DNA of 64,000 bases from CAWIMX01 sp963792785 (GTDB lineage: Bacteria > Acidobacteriota > Vicinamibacteria > Vicinamibacterales > CAVVIG01). Under the pieces are notes generated by a model. That model was not told where the DNA came from and did no database searches. It worked only from the letters and a program-made list of their open reading frames with translations. The stretch is from NCBI GenBank assembly GCA_963792785.1, contig CAWBXO010000004.1:1452992-1516991 (forward strand), in the 5' to 3' direction. Shown piece after piece: positions 7,362 to 16,801 of this stretch (positions are counted from its first letter, which is position 1; each line of letters opens with the position of its first letter). Made by a program: the position numbers and the translations under genes.

Positions 7362-9779
7362 ATGCCCATTCTTCCGGTTCTCCTGGTTCTGTTCGTCGGC
7401 AGCGGCTGCGCGGCGCTGATCTATGAAGTCGTCTGGTTCCAGATGCTCACGCTCATCGTGGGCTCCTCGGCCGTGTCGATGGGCGTCGTGCTCGCCACGT
7501 TCATGGGCGGCATGTGCCTCGGCAGCATCGGGCTCTCGCGCATCGTCTCGCCGCGGACGCATCCGCTGCGCGTCTACGCCATGCTCGAGGCGGGAATCGG
7601 CGTGTTCGGCCTGCTCATCCTCTTCGGCCTGCCGTACGCCGGCGGGCTCTACATCGCCATCGGCGGCCCCGGCGTCGTCGGCCTCACGGTGCGCGCGATC
7701 TTCTGCGCGATCTGCCTGCTGCCGCCCACGATGATGATGGGCGCGACGCTGCCCGCGGCGGCGCGCTTCGTGAAGTCGTCGCCCGAGGGCGTGTCGTGGC
7801 TCGGCTTCTTCTACGGCGGCAACACCTTCGGCGCGGTCCTCGGCACGCTGCTCGCGGGCTTCTACCTGCTGCGCGTGCACGACTCGGCCGTCGCCACGTT
7901 CGCCGCGGTCGGCCTGAACGCGGCGGTCGCGATCGCCGGCCTGACGCTCGCGACCGGCACGAAGTACGCCGGCGCCGACGAGGGCCACGGGGACAGTGTC
8001 GGGGGCGTGGCGCGCATCTCCATCCCGCGAGAGAGCCGACCCGTGCTGTTCGTGATCGCGCTGTCGGGCTTCACGGCGCTCGCCGCCGAAGTCGTCTGGA
8101 CGCGCCTGCTGTCGCTGCTGCTCGGCGGCACGGTGTACACGTTCTCGCTCATCCTCGGCGCGATCCTCGTGGGCCTCGGCATCGGCAGCAGCATCGGCGC
8201 GCTCGTCGGGCGCGCCGTGAAGAGTCCGCGCGCCGCGCTCGGGTGGTGCCAGTTCCTGCTCGCCGTCGCGATCGCGTGGGCCGGCTTCACGCTCACGCGC
8301 CAGCTCCCGTTCTGGCCCGTCGATCCCGAGCTCGCCGCGGGCTCCGTGCTGTTCCAGGCCGACCTCGCGCGCTGCCTCTGGGTCGTGCTGCCGGCCGCGT
8401 GCCTCTGGGGCGCGAGCTTCCCGATCGCGCTCGCCGCCGCGGCGTCCGACGGTCAGGACCCCGGCCGCCTCGTCGGCATCGTCTACGCGTCGAACACGCT
8501 CGGCGCCATCGGCGGCGCGCTGCTCGGCTCGCTCGTGCTGATCTCGAACGTCGGCACGCAGCACACGCAGTGGATCCTCATCGGCGTCGCGATCGCCAGC
8601 GCCGTCATCGCGACCTGGCCGTCCGAGTCGTCTCCCGCGACGCAGCGCCGGTTCACCGTCCGCGCGATCGGCGCCGCGGCGATCGGCGTCCTGCTCATGA
8701 CGGCCGTGGCGCCGCCGCCCGATCTGCTCGTCGCCTACGGGCGCTTCGCCGCGATGCGCCAGACCGATCACGGCGACATCATCTACGTCGGCGAGGGCAT
8801 GAACTCGTCGATGGCCGTGTCGCGCCTCTCCAACGGCGTGCTGAACTACCACAACGCCGGCAAGATCCAGGCGTCGAGCGAGCCGCAGGACATGCGCCTC
8901 CAGCGCATGCTCGGCCACATGACCACGCTCATCCCGCCCACCGCCTCGCGCGTGCTCGTGATCGGCTGCGGCGCGGGCGTCACGGCCGGCGCGGTGAGCG
9001 TCGACCCGATCGTCACGTCCGAGACGATCGCCGAGATCGAGCCGCTGGTGCCGTACGTGGTGTCCACCTATTTCGCGGAGCACAACTTCAGCGTCGTCAC
9101 GAACCCGAAGGTGCACGTCCACATCGACGACGCCCGGCACTTCCTGCTGACGACGAAGGACAACTTCGACGCGATCACGTCCGACCCGTTCGATCCGTGG
9201 GTGAAGGGCGCGGCAACGCTCTATACGAAGGAGTTCTTCGAACTCGCGAAGCGCCACCTGAACCCCGGCGGCGTCGTCACGGTGTTCGTGCAGCTCTACG
9301 AGAGCAACACCGAAGCCGTGAAGAGCGAGGTCGGGACGTTCTTCGACGCGTTCCCGAACGGGATGGTGTTCGCGAACACCGACAACGGCTACGGCTACGA
9401 CGTGGTACTGGTGGGACAGGTCGAGCCGACGCACATCGATCTCGACGCGATGGACGCGAAGCTGGAGCGGCCCGAATACGCGACGATGAAGAAGTCGCTC
9501 TCGGAGATCGGGTTCAATTCAGCCGAGGATCTGTTCGCGACCTACCTCGCGAACGCGAAGGACCTCGCGCCCTGGCTCGAGGACGCCCAGATCAACCGCG
9601 ACCGGAACCTGCGCCTGCAGTACCTCGCCGGCCTCGGCCTGAACCTCTATAAGCAGGACGAGATCTACAGAGAGATGCTGCCGTTCCGGCACTACCCCGA
9701 CGGCGTGTTCAGCGGGTCCGAGGAACGGATGAACGTCGTGCGCAACGCGACGATGTGGCCCTTTCAGCCCGTCGAGTAG
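7362..9779 (+). CDS. Fused polytopic membrane / spermidine-synthase-like protein
   Basis: About 805 residues. The first 450 or so contain many hydrophobic helices, with G-A-T-L-P-A-A-A-R and a repeated SGF.AL..EV(V)WTR/WF signature of this family in two halves. The C-terminal 300 residues resemble a spermidine-synthase Rossmann fold: RVLVIGCGAGVTAGAV is motif I and ITSDPFDPWVKGAATLY is the catalytic-loop region. Fused proteins of this kind are widespread but uncharacterised; aminopropyl transfer is not established. ATG 7362 starts directly at a hydrophobic segment (PILPVLLVLFVGSGCAALIY). Confidence 0.85.
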   Translation: MPILPVLLVLFVGSGCAALIYEVVWFQMLTLIVGSSAVSMGVVLATFMGGMCLGSIGLSRIVSPRTHPLRVYAMLEAGIGVFGLLILFGLPYAGGLYIAIGGPGVVGLTVRAIFCAICLLPPTMMMGATLPAAARFVKSSPEGVSWLGFFYGGNTFGAVLGTLLAGFYLLRVHDSAVATFAAVGLNAAVAIAGLTLATGTKYAGADEGHGDSVGGVARISIPRESRPVLFVIALSGFTALAAEVVWTRLLSLLLGGTVYTFSLILGAILVGLGIGSSIGALVGRAVKSPRAALGWCQFLLAVAIAWAGFTLTRQLPFWPVDPELAAGSVLFQADLARCLWVVLPAACLWGASFPIALAAAASDGQDPGRLVGIVYASNTLGAIGGALLGSLVLISNVGTQHTQWILIGVAIASAVIATWPSESSPATQRRFTVRAIGAAAIGVLLMTAVAPPPDLLVAYGRFAAMRQTDHGDIIYVGEGMNSSMAVSRLSNGVLNYHNAGKIQASSEPQDMRLQRMLGHMTTLIPPTASRVLVIGCGAGVTAGAVSVDPIVTSETIAEIEPLVPYVVSTYFAEHNFSVVTNPKVHVHIDDARHFLLTTKDNFDAITSDPFDPWVKGAATLYTKEFFELAKRHLNPGGVVTVFVQLYESNTEAVKSEVGTFFDAFPNGMVFANTDNGYGYDVVLVGQVEPTHIDLDAMDAKLERPEYATMKKSLSEIGFNSAEDLFATYLANAKDLAPWLEDAQINRDRNLRLQYLAGLGLNLYKQDEIYREMLPFRHYPDGVFSGSEERMNVVRNATMWPFQPVE

Positions 9780-10087
9780 CTGAGGAACTGGGGAGCTGAG
9801 GAAGTTACTTCCCCAGTTCCGCAGCTCCTCAGTTTCTCACTCAGCGCGTCGAGCCAGAATTCGCATTCGTCGGCCTCTTCGAGTACCAGACCAAGTTTCG
9901 CAACGAATTCTCTTTGAGAGCGGGCGCGTCCGGCGGCCCGATGACTGGCAGCCACGCTCGTGGCGGCGCGAATGAGTTGCCGCGCAATCACGTCGACGGC
10001 TGGTCGGCGCGGAAGGGAATCCACGAACCGGATAACGTCGAATGCAAAGCGTTTCGTCCGCGCGCGGAGATCATCGGCGCCAGCCAC
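9764..10087 (-). CDS. Four-helix-bundle protein (S23/23S-IVS family)
   Basis: About 107 residues, largely helical, with FAFDVIRFVDSLPR near the start and a central IARQLIRAATSVAASHRAA segment, characteristic of the four-helix-bundle family first seen in 23S rRNA intervening sequences and related to Avd of diversity-generating retroelements. No reverse transcriptase or variable repeat is present nearby. The start is GTG at 10087. The C-terminal 20 or so residues (from RSCGTGEVTSSAPQF) come from a CTGAGGAACTGGGG repeat, and similar repeats lie upstream at 10227-10290, so the gene is bracketed by the same repeat words. Its function is unknown. Confidence 0.75.
   Translation of the reverse strand: MAGADDLRARTKRFAFDVIRFVDSLPRRPAVDVIARQLIRAATSVAASHRAAGRARSQREFVAKLGLVLEEADECEFWLDALSEKLRSCGTGEVTSSAPQFLSYSTG
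9779..9843. repeat. CTGAGGAACTGGGG word repeat, palindromic (family C, copy 1)
   Basis: Left arm GCTGAGGAACTGGGGAGC..., right arm CCCCAGTTCCGCAGCTCCTC, meeting at TTACTT. It overlaps the 3' end of the four-helix-bundle gene and touches the stop of the spermidine-synthase-like gene. Confidence 0.85.
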
Positions 10088-10226
10088 GGAGTGGCTGCTG
10101 GCACAATGCGTGCCGTTCAGATTCGCGCGAATCCAGCGACGATCACATCACCAGGACGCAGAGTCTGCTACATGAATCGGCAGGATACGTGGCGGCCTCT
10201 GCCCTCTCATAGCGGCTCGGTCCGTC

Positions 10227-10290
10227 GCACTTCCCCAGCTCCCCAACTTCCTCAGCTCCCCAGCTCCCCAGGCCCAGCTCCTCAGCTTCT
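10227..10290. repeat. CCCAGCTCCTCAG word repeat (family C, copy 2)
   Basis: Drifted copies of CTTCCCCAGCTCCCCAACTT and CAGCTCCTCAGC lie immediately after the corrected stop of the YVTN/heme gene and upstream of the four-helix-bundle gene. Confidence 0.8.
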
Positions 10291-11677
10291 TATTGCGTGC
10301 GAAGCATTCCGCTGCCGTTTCTCTTCGGCACCTGGCCCACCGGGATCTTCGCGACCACGGCCATCGTCCTGGTGTCGACGACGACGGTGGCGTTCTGCCC
10401 GCGACGGCGACGTAGAGATCCTTCCCGTCGGGCGGGATGGTGAGCCACTCGGGATGTGACCCGACGATCACCGTCTTGATCAACTTGAGGTCCGGCAGCG
10501 AGTAGGCGGCGACGTAGTCGTACCACTTGCTCGTCGCCCACAGCGTCTTGCCGTCCGGCGTGATCGCCAGGCCGTGCGCGGGCGAGCCCTGGATGCCGTC
10601 GGTCACCTTCTCCGCGCCGGGGATCTCGGGCAGTTCGATGCGCTGGACTTCCTTGTGTGTCGCGAAGTCGATCACCGCGATCCCGTGAACGTTCGAGAGC
10701 TGCACGATGATGTCCTTCGTGGAGCCGTCGGGATTCTTCGTGAACACCATCGGGCGGATGCCGCTCGTCTCCTTCATGTTCCACGCCACGGTCTCTGTCG
10801 CGCGATCGATCACGCTGATCACGCTCGACGCCACCGATCCCGACACGGCGAACTTGTCGTCCGGCGTCACGTAGACGTTGTGCACCGCGCCGTCGACCGG
10901 GATGCTCTTCACGTTGGTGAGCGTCGCCACGTCGATCACGTCCACGGCGCCGGGCGGCTGCGCGATGCCGACGTACACGCGCTTGCCGTCCTTGCTCGCG
11001 TCGAGGTTGTTCGGATGGCCGCTCAGCGGAATCCGCTTCACCACCTGCAGGCTCATCGCGTCGACGACGTCCAGCGTCGACAGGGATTCATCCGTCACAT
11101 AGATCTTGCTGCCGTCCGGCGCGAGCGTCACCCCGTGCGGCACCTCGATGCCGCGAATGATGCCTGCCACCGTATTGGTCGCCGGATCGATCACGTGCAC
11201 GTCGTCGCCCGCGGCGTTGGTCTGGACGACGCGCGCGTGCAGCGTGGAGGAGAGCGTGGCGCCGTTCACCCAGGCGGCCAGCGTCTGCCATTCCGGATCG
11301 TCCTTCGAGGTCCAGTGCTTGCCGCCGGCGTGGAACGGATCGCCGCCGGCCGCGGCCGCGAGCGGGTGCGTGAGCAGCCGGCTCGTGCGGAGGTTGCCGG
11401 GCACCACCACGCGGCGCCACGACTCGAAGTTCTGCCGCGACTGCTCGTCGGTCCACGTCGTGGCGCCCTCGTCGAGCGGGCGGAGGCGCGGGTTGCCGGT
11501 CTCGTGGCAACTGATGCAGCGCGCGTTGCCGGGGCGCTTCGCGAGGAAGATCGGCTGGACCTTCACCCTGAAGTACTCGTAGTCGAGCTGCGCCGCGGGA
11601 GCCGCGGCTGCGGAGGGCGCGGCGGGCTGCTGGGCGAGAAGCCCGGCGGCGGCGAGAATCAGGAGCAGGATGGTCAT
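10290..11677 (-). CDS. Exported YVTN beta-propeller protein with c-type heme motif (one frameshift)
   Basis: About 460 residues after one correction. A signal peptide (MTILLLILAAAGLLA) is followed by a CISCH heme-attachment motif (residues 54-58) and then by about six YVTN-type blades (VIDPATNTV, VVDAMSLQVVK, VIDVATLTNVK, VIDRATETV). Near 10396-10400 the frame changes: adding one base after VAVAG restores QNATVVVDTRTMAVVAKIPV and a natural stop at 10290; uncorrected, the frame runs into repeat DNA to 10148. The likely role is a periplasmic or surface redox/scaffold protein. The start is ATG 11677, 31 bp from a divergent gene, so the two share a promoter region. Confidence 0.75.
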
Positions 11678-11708
11678 GGCGGCGTTATTGTAGGGGCACG
11701 AGGTGGGC

Positions 11709-12044
11709 ATGAAGCAAGCAGTGGTTTTGGCGGCGGCGATCGGCCTGTCGGCCCTCTGGGCGGGCCCGGCCGCGGGGCGGCCCGCGCCGCAGACGTGGAC
11801 CGGCTACGTGAGCGACAGCCAGTGCGGCGCCGATCACGGCGGCGAAGTGGATCCCAAGGAATGCACGCTCAAGTGCGTCGCGGCCGGCGACAAGTTCGTG
11901 CTGGTGATCGACCACGGAATGACCGTGGTGCCGATCGCGAACCAGGACTTTCCCGGCCTGCGCGCGCACGCCGGGGAGGAAGCGAAGGTCACCGGCGAGA
12001 TGAAGGACGGCGCGATCGCGATCTCGACCATCGATGCCCCGTAG
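11709..12044 (+). CDS. Small exported protein with paired cysteines
   Basis: About 111 residues. A signal peptide ending near AAG or GRPAPQ is followed by TWTGYVSDSQCGADHGG, then ECTLKCVAAGDKFVLV and a beta-rich tail. This GxxSDxxCGxxH...C...C arrangement is a recurrent acidobacterial exported family that I know only as uncharacterised. The conserved Cys, His and Asp could bind metal, but this is inference. Its end overlaps the adaptor gene by 11 bp, which suggests co-expression with the transporter that follows. GTG at 11703 is an alternative start. Confidence 0.6.
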   Translation: MKQAVVLAAAIGLSALWAGPAAGRPAPQTWTGYVSDSQCGADHGGEVDPKECTLKCVAAGDKFVLVIDHGMTVVPIANQDFPGLRAHAGEEAKVTGEMKDGAIAISTIDAP

Positions 12045-13299
12045 CGGCGCCGCGCGCGCGGGCTGGCTGCTGCTGGGCGCCCTGGTCGTGGGGGCCGCCG
12101 TCGTCGCCGTGAGCCGGCGCGGGCCCGCGGCCGTCGCCGTGGACGTGGCGCCGGTGACGAAGCAGGCGCGGTTCGTCTCCACGGTCACCGCCTCGGGCCA
12201 GATCGTCGCCACGCGTTACGCCGACATCGGCTCGAGCGTGATGGGCAAGATCGTGAGCCTCCCGGTCCGCGAGGGCGACCGCGTGACGGCGGGCCAGATC
12301 CTCGCGCAGATCGACGCCGTGCAGGCGCGGAGCGACGCGGCGGGCGCGAGCGCGCAGGTCCAGGCCCTCGAAGCCGAGGCGCAGGGGGCCGCCGAGCAGG
12401 TGCGGACGGCCGACGCGGACCTCGCCGCGGCGAAGGCGCGCGCCGAGGACCTGGAGCAGCAGCTCACCCGCAAGCGCGAGCTGCGCGACGCGCAGCTCCT
12501 GCCGGCGCTCGAGTACGACACCGCCCGCCTCGCCGCCGAGTCCGCGCGGGCCCAGGTGAAGGCGGCCGAGTCCGCGCGCGAACGCATGCGGCACGCCGAG
12601 GACGCCGCGGACCGCCGCGTCGCCCAGGCCCGCGCCCAGCAGACGCGCGCCGGCGACGTCCTCGCCAAGACCTCCATCGAGTCGCCGATCGACGGCATCG
12701 TCACCCGGCTGCAGGTCCGCGAGGGCGAGATGGTCGTGGTCGGCATCCAGAACCAGCCCGGCACGACGCTGATGACGATCTCCGACCTCGGCGCCATCGA
12801 CGCCGAGCTGAAGGTCGCCGAGGCCGACGTGCTGCGGCTGCAGGCCGGGCAGAAGGCGACGGTCACGCTCGAATCGCTGCGCGGCACGACGTTCGACGGC
12901 GAAGTGGTCGAGATCGGGGCGAGCGCGCTTCCCGTCGCGGGCACCGGCACCGCCGCGCGCGAGTTCAAGGTCGTGGTGCGCCTGGCCGATCCGGACGCGC
13001 GCCTGCGGCCGGGACTCAGCTGCGACGCCGAAATCGTCACCGCGGAGCGCATGGGCGCGCTGACCGTGCCGCTCCAGAGCGTCGTCCTGCGGCCCGCGGC
13101 CGGCGGCGAGCGGACCGGCGTGTTCGCGACCGGCGGCGGCCGGGCGCGGTTCGTGCCCGTGACGGCCGGCGTGATCGGCGGCCTCGACATCGAGGTCACC
13201 GGCGTCGACGAGGGCACGCCGATCGTCGCCGGTCCCTACCAGGTGCTGCGCGACCTCCAGGACGGCGCAGCCGTGGACGTCCGGTCGACGGGGCCCTGA
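12034..13299 (+). CDS. Periplasmic adaptor (HlyD/MacA-type membrane fusion protein)
   Basis: About 421 residues. An N-terminal membrane anchor (GWLLLGALVVGAAVVAVS) precedes a biotinyl-lipoyl-like segment (about 70-100; VREGDRVTAGQILAQID), a long alpha-helical hairpin (about 105-215, alanine/glutamate-rich with many heptads), the second lipoyl half (IESPIDGIVTRLQVREGE), a beta-barrel and a membrane-proximal domain. It links an inner-membrane transporter to the outer membrane. It overlaps the preceding small gene and is separated by one base from the first permease, so the three genes are translationally linked. Confidence 0.85.
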   Translation: MPRSGAARAGWLLLGALVVGAAVVAVSRRGPAAVAVDVAPVTKQARFVSTVTASGQIVATRYADIGSSVMGKIVSLPVREGDRVTAGQILAQIDAVQARSDAAGASAQVQALEAEAQGAAEQVRTADADLAAAKARAEDLEQQLTRKRELRDAQLLPALEYDTARLAAESARAQVKAAESARERMRHAEDAADRRVAQARAQQTRAGDVLAKTSIESPIDGIVTRLQVREGEMVVVGIQNQPGTTLMTISDLGAIDAELKVAEADVLRLQAGQKATVTLESLRGTTFDGEVVEIGASALPVAGTGTAAREFKVVVRLADPDARLRPGLSCDAEIVTAERMGALTVPLQSVVLRPAAGGERTGVFATGGGRARFVPVTAGVIGGLDIEVTGVDEGTPIVAGPYQVLRDLQDGAAVDVRSTGP

Positions 13300-13300
13300 C

Positions 13301-14545
13301 GTGGCGGGACCGCGCGCTGTCGTGTACGCGGGAGGCCTCACCGAAGCGCTGGCCACGATCCGGGCGCGGCCGCTGCGCGCGCTGCTGGCCGGCCTGGCGA
13401 TGGCCGCCGCCGTCGCCACGACCGCCGTCGTCCAGACCGCGCTCGACGCCCTCGCCCAGTCGGCCCGCGAGGCGAGCGCGCGCGCCTTCGGCAGCGACTC
13501 GTTCGTGCTGGCCAACATCGCCGCCGGCAACCTGAGCCGGCGCGAGCTCGCGATCAGGCTCGAGCGCAACCCCGACATCACGCCCGCCGACGTGCGCTTC
13601 CTCGACCGCGTCGCCGGCGGGCGCGTCCTGTACGCCGCCACGGCGCAGCGGCGGGCCGACGTGACCGCGGGCGGCCGCACGTTCGAGAACGCCACCGTGA
13701 ACGGCACCCAGGCCGCGCTCGCCGACATCCGCGACGTGGGCATCGAGCGTGGGCGCTTCTTCTCGCCCGCCGAGGAGGCGAGCGGCGCGCAGGTGGCCGT
13801 CGTGGGCGCGGCGCTCGGCGACGTCCTGTTCCCGGCGGGCGATCCGCTGGGCGGGACCGTCCGGATCGGCAACCGGGCGTTCCGCGTGGTCGGGATCCAG
13901 GCGCGCCAGGGCAGCACCGGCGGCGTGTCGCTCGACCGGTACGTGTGGATGCCGCTCGACGCCTACCGGCGCATCTTCGGGGCGCCGGGAAGCCTGCAGG
14001 TGTTCGCCCGCGCGCCCGACGTGGCGCGCACGAGCGAGGCCGAGGATCGCGCGCGCGCGTCGATGCGGGCCCGCCGCCACCTGGCGCCGGGCGCCGACGA
14101 CACCTTCGACCTCGTCACGCCCGAGGCGTCGCGCGACTTCGTCACCGCGATCACCGAGCGGCTCGGCGCAGCCGGGCCGCCGATCTCGCTGATGGCGCTC
14201 TTCGCCGCCCTCATCGTCGTCGCCAACACGACGCTCGTGTCCGTCACGCAGCGGACCCGCGAGATCGGCATCCGCCGGGCCCTCGGGGCGTCGCGCGCCA
14301 GCATCTTCGCCGAGACGCTCGCCGAGTCGGCCGTCGTCGCGCTGGCCGGCGGCGCGGCCGGCCTGCTGGCCGCGGCCGCCGTGCTCTCGGCCGCCTCGGG
14401 CGCCGCGGGGCTCGCGCTCGCGCTGACGTGGCGGACGGCCGCCGGCGCGCTGGCCGCCGCCGCGCTGAGCGGCATCGCGGCCGGCTGGTACCCCGCGCGC
14501 CGGGCCGTCGCGTTCGACGTCATCGCGGCGCTGAGACAGGAATGA
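13301..14545 (+). CDS. FtsX/MacB-type ABC permease, first of two
   Basis: About 414 residues. One N-terminal transmembrane helix (RALLAGLAMAAAVATTAVV) precedes a large periplasmic MacB-PCD-like domain (about 50-290), and three C-terminal helices follow, with the family signature RTREIGIRRALGASR before the second of the C-terminal helices. The start is GTG 13301, one base after the adaptor stop. It lacks its own nucleotide-binding domain, and none is encoded in the cluster. It is paired with the next permease, probably as a heterodimer. Confidence 0.85.
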   Translation: MAGPRAVVYAGGLTEALATIRARPLRALLAGLAMAAAVATTAVVQTALDALAQSAREASARAFGSDSFVLANIAAGNLSRRELAIRLERNPDITPADVRFLDRVAGGRVLYAATAQRRADVTAGGRTFENATVNGTQAALADIRDVGIERGRFFSPAEEASGAQVAVVGAALGDVLFPAGDPLGGTVRIGNRAFRVVGIQARQGSTGGVSLDRYVWMPLDAYRRIFGAPGSLQVFARAPDVARTSEAEDRARASMRARRHLAPGADDTFDLVTPEASRDFVTAITERLGAAGPPISLMALFAALIVVANTTLVSVTQRTREIGIRRALGASRASIFAETLAESAVVALAGGAAGLLAAAAVLSAASGAAGLALALTWRTAAGALAAAALSGIAAGWYPARRAVAFDVIAALRQE

Positions 14546-15810
14546 CGCCCCCGTCGCTCTGGGCGCGCACGATCGCCGAGCCGGCCGCCATGGCCTTCGA
14601 GTCGCTGCGCGCCGAGCGGGCGCGGTCGGCGCTCGCGGTCGCGGGCATCGTGATCGGCATCGTCACGGTGGTGATGACCGCCTCGATTCTGGTCAACGCG
14701 CGAAACCAGGTCGCGCTGCTCTTCCGCGACCTCGGCACCGACAACGTGTTCGCGTTCCACCTCACCGGCGATCCGTACGTGACGCCGAGCGAGGCCGAGA
14801 TCGACCGGAAGCCGCTCGAGCTCGGCTTCGTGCCCGACATCGCCCGGCTCTCGACCACCGCCCGCGCCGTCGGCGCGCAGGTGATCGTGCCGACCACGTC
14901 GGGCGGCGAGGTGCTGGTGGCGCGCGCGGGGGACGCCGAGTCCGACACCGTGCTCGTCGAGGGCGCGTCGCCCTCGCTCTTCGCGATCATCGGGGCCGAG
15001 TTCGACCGCGGGCGGCCGTTCACCGATCTCGAGGATCGCGAGGGCGCGCGCGTGGCTGTGCTCGGCGCCAGCCTCGCCGAGGCGCTCTACGGGAGCGCGC
15101 AGCCGCTCGGCCGCACGCTCACGCTGAGCGGCGAGACCTACACGGTGGTGGGCGTCCTGGCGAAGCGGCGCGGCGGCTTCTTCGGCGAGAACCGGCAGGA
15201 CAACGTGCTGAATCTGCCCGCGAACACCGTCCGGCGGCGCTTCGGCGTGCCCGAGCGCGTCGTCCTGTACGTCCAGGCCAAGCCGGGCCAGCGCGACGCG
15301 TGCTTCCGCGAGACCGAGGCGATCCTGCGCCGGCTCCGCGGACTGCCGCCAGGCGCCGACGACGACTTCACGCTGTCCACCGCCGAGCAGATCATCGCCA
15401 CCTTCGACGGCGTGAGCGCGCGGATCGGCGTCGCCACGGTGGGCCTGGCCGCGGTGAGCCTGCTCATCGGCGCCATCGGGATCGCCAACGTCATGCTGAT
15501 CAGCGTGACCGAGCGCACGCGCGAGATCGGGCTCCGGCTGGCCCTCGGGGCGCGGCGCCGCGAGGTCCTGGTGCAGTTCCTGATCGAAGCCGCGGTGCTC
15601 TCGGGCGTCGGCGGGGCGGCGGGCGTCGCCGCCGCGGTCGGCCTCGGCCTGCTCCTGAAGCTCGTCCTGACGGGCTATTCGGCCGTCGCGCCCTTCTGGG
15701 CGATCGCCACCGGTCTCGCCGCCTCGATCGGGGTGGGCATCGCGGCCGGGTATTGGCCCGCCCAGCGCGCGTCCCGGCTCGATCCGGTGGACGCGCTGCG
15801 CCACGAATAG
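14542..15810 (+). CDS. FtsX/MacB-type ABC permease, second of two
   Basis: About 422 residues; ATG 14542 overlaps the previous stop (ATGA). It has the same architecture as its neighbour: an N-terminal helix (SALAVAGIVIGIVTVVMTAS), a MacB-like periplasmic domain with GASLAEALYGSAQPLG, and C-terminal helices around RTREIGLRLALGARRREV. With the adaptor it forms the membrane part of a MacAB-like exporter or tripartite system. The ATPase must be encoded elsewhere, or an orphan ATPase is shared. It ends with the usual RLDPVDALRHE tail, four bases from the convergent monooxygenase gene. Confidence 0.85.
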   Translation: MTPPSLWARTIAEPAAMAFESLRAERARSALAVAGIVIGIVTVVMTASILVNARNQVALLFRDLGTDNVFAFHLTGDPYVTPSEAEIDRKPLELGFVPDIARLSTTARAVGAQVIVPTTSGGEVLVARAGDAESDTVLVEGASPSLFAIIGAEFDRGRPFTDLEDREGARVAVLGASLAEALYGSAQPLGRTLTLSGETYTVVGVLAKRRGGFFGENRQDNVLNLPANTVRRRFGVPERVVLYVQAKPGQRDACFRETEAILRRLRGLPPGADDDFTLSTAEQIIATFDGVSARIGVATVGLAAVSLLIGAIGIANVMLISVTERTREIGLRLALGARRREVLVQFLIEAAVLSGVGGAAGVAAAVGLGLLLKLVLTGYSAVAPFWAIATGLAASIGVGIAAGYWPAQRASRLDPVDALRHE

Positions 15811-15814
15811 CGCG

Positions 15815-16801
15815 TCACGCGCCGGATCGGGCGACCGGGGCGACGAGCTCGTACAATCGCAGCCGTGCGGTGTGGTCGTAGATGTGTGACGTGACGATCA
15901 GCTCGTCGGCCTGCGTGCGGTCGATGAATTCCTGCATCTCTCCGGCGACGGTCTTCGCCGATCCCACGAACGACACGCGCGGCGGCTGTGTCGGATCCGT
16001 CCGCTCGGACGGGTCGCGCTCCCATTCCTTCGACGGCGGCGGCAGCTGAATCGGCCGGCCCTGGCGCAGGCTCGCGAACGCCTGCCGGCCTGACGAGGCG
16101 AGGAAGCGCGCCTCGTCGTCCGTGTCGGCGGCCACCACGTTCGCGCCCAGCATCACGTACGGCGCCTGCAGGTGCTCCGACGGCTTGAAGTTCTCGCGGT
16201 AGACGGCCATCGCCTCGAACAGCATCGCCGGCGCGAAGTGCGAGGCGAACGCGTACGGCAGGCCGAGCGCGGCCGCGACCTGCGCGCCGAACGTGCTCGA
16301 TCCCAGGATCCAGATCGGCACCTTCAGCCCGGCGCCCGGCACGGCGCGCACGGCCTGTCCGGGCCGCGGCTCGGCGAGCAGCGCCATCACCTCGAGCACG
16401 TCGCGCGGAAACTCGTCGGGGTTGCTCTGGAGCGTGCGGCGCAGCGCCATCATCGCCGCCTGGTCGGTGCCCGGCGCGCGCCCGAGGCCGAGATCCACGC
16501 GGCCGGGAAACAGCGACTCGAGCGTGCCGAACTGCTCGGCCACCTGCAGCGGCGCGTGGTTGGGGAGCATGATGCCGCCGGCGCCGACGCGGATCGTCGA
16601 CGTGCCGCTGCCCAGATGGCCGATCAGCACCGAGGTGGCCGCGCTCGCGATGCCGGGCATGTTGTGGTGCTCCGCCACCCAGAAGCGCCGGTAGCCCCAC
16701 CGCTCGGCGTGCTGCGCGAGATCGAGCGAGTTCCGGAACGCGTCGGCGGCGGTGCCGCCCTGGACGATCGGCGCGAGGTCGAGGACGGAGAGCGGAATCA
16801 A
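15815..16801 (-). CDS. LLM-class flavin-dependent oxidoreductase (luciferase-like)
   Basis: About 328 residues with a TIM-barrel pattern typical of luciferase-like monooxygenases: FWVAEHHNMPGIASAATSVL near the start, then a VGAGGIMLPNHAPLQVAEQF segment, LGLGRAPGTD and VPIWILGSSTFGAQVAAALG. This subgroup (MsnO8/CE1758-like) uses reduced flavin and oxygen on an unknown substrate. The start is TTG 16801, overlapping the stop of the E1 beta gene by four bases, so it is co-transcribed with pdhAB-like genes; no functional link to them is known. Confidence 0.85.
   Translation of the reverse strand: MIPLSVLDLAPIVQGGTAADAFRNSLDLAQHAERWGYRRFWVAEHHNMPGIASAATSVLIGHLGSGTSTIRVGAGGIMLPNHAPLQVAEQFGTLESLFPGRVDLGLGRAPGTDQAAMMALRRTLQSNPDEFPRDVLEVMALLAEPRPGQAVRAVPGAGLKVPIWILGSSTFGAQVAAALGLPYAFASHFAPAMLFEAMAVYRENFKPSEHLQAPYVMLGANVVAADTDDEARFLASSGRQAFASLRQGRPIQLPPPSKEWERDPSERTDPTQPPRVSFVGSAKTVAGEMQEFIDRTQADELIVTSHIYDHTARLRLYELVAPVARSGA

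Noticed and set aside
9764..10087. Four-helix-bundle gene as part of a diversity-generating retroelement
   Set aside because: No reverse transcriptase and no template/variable repeat pair nearby.
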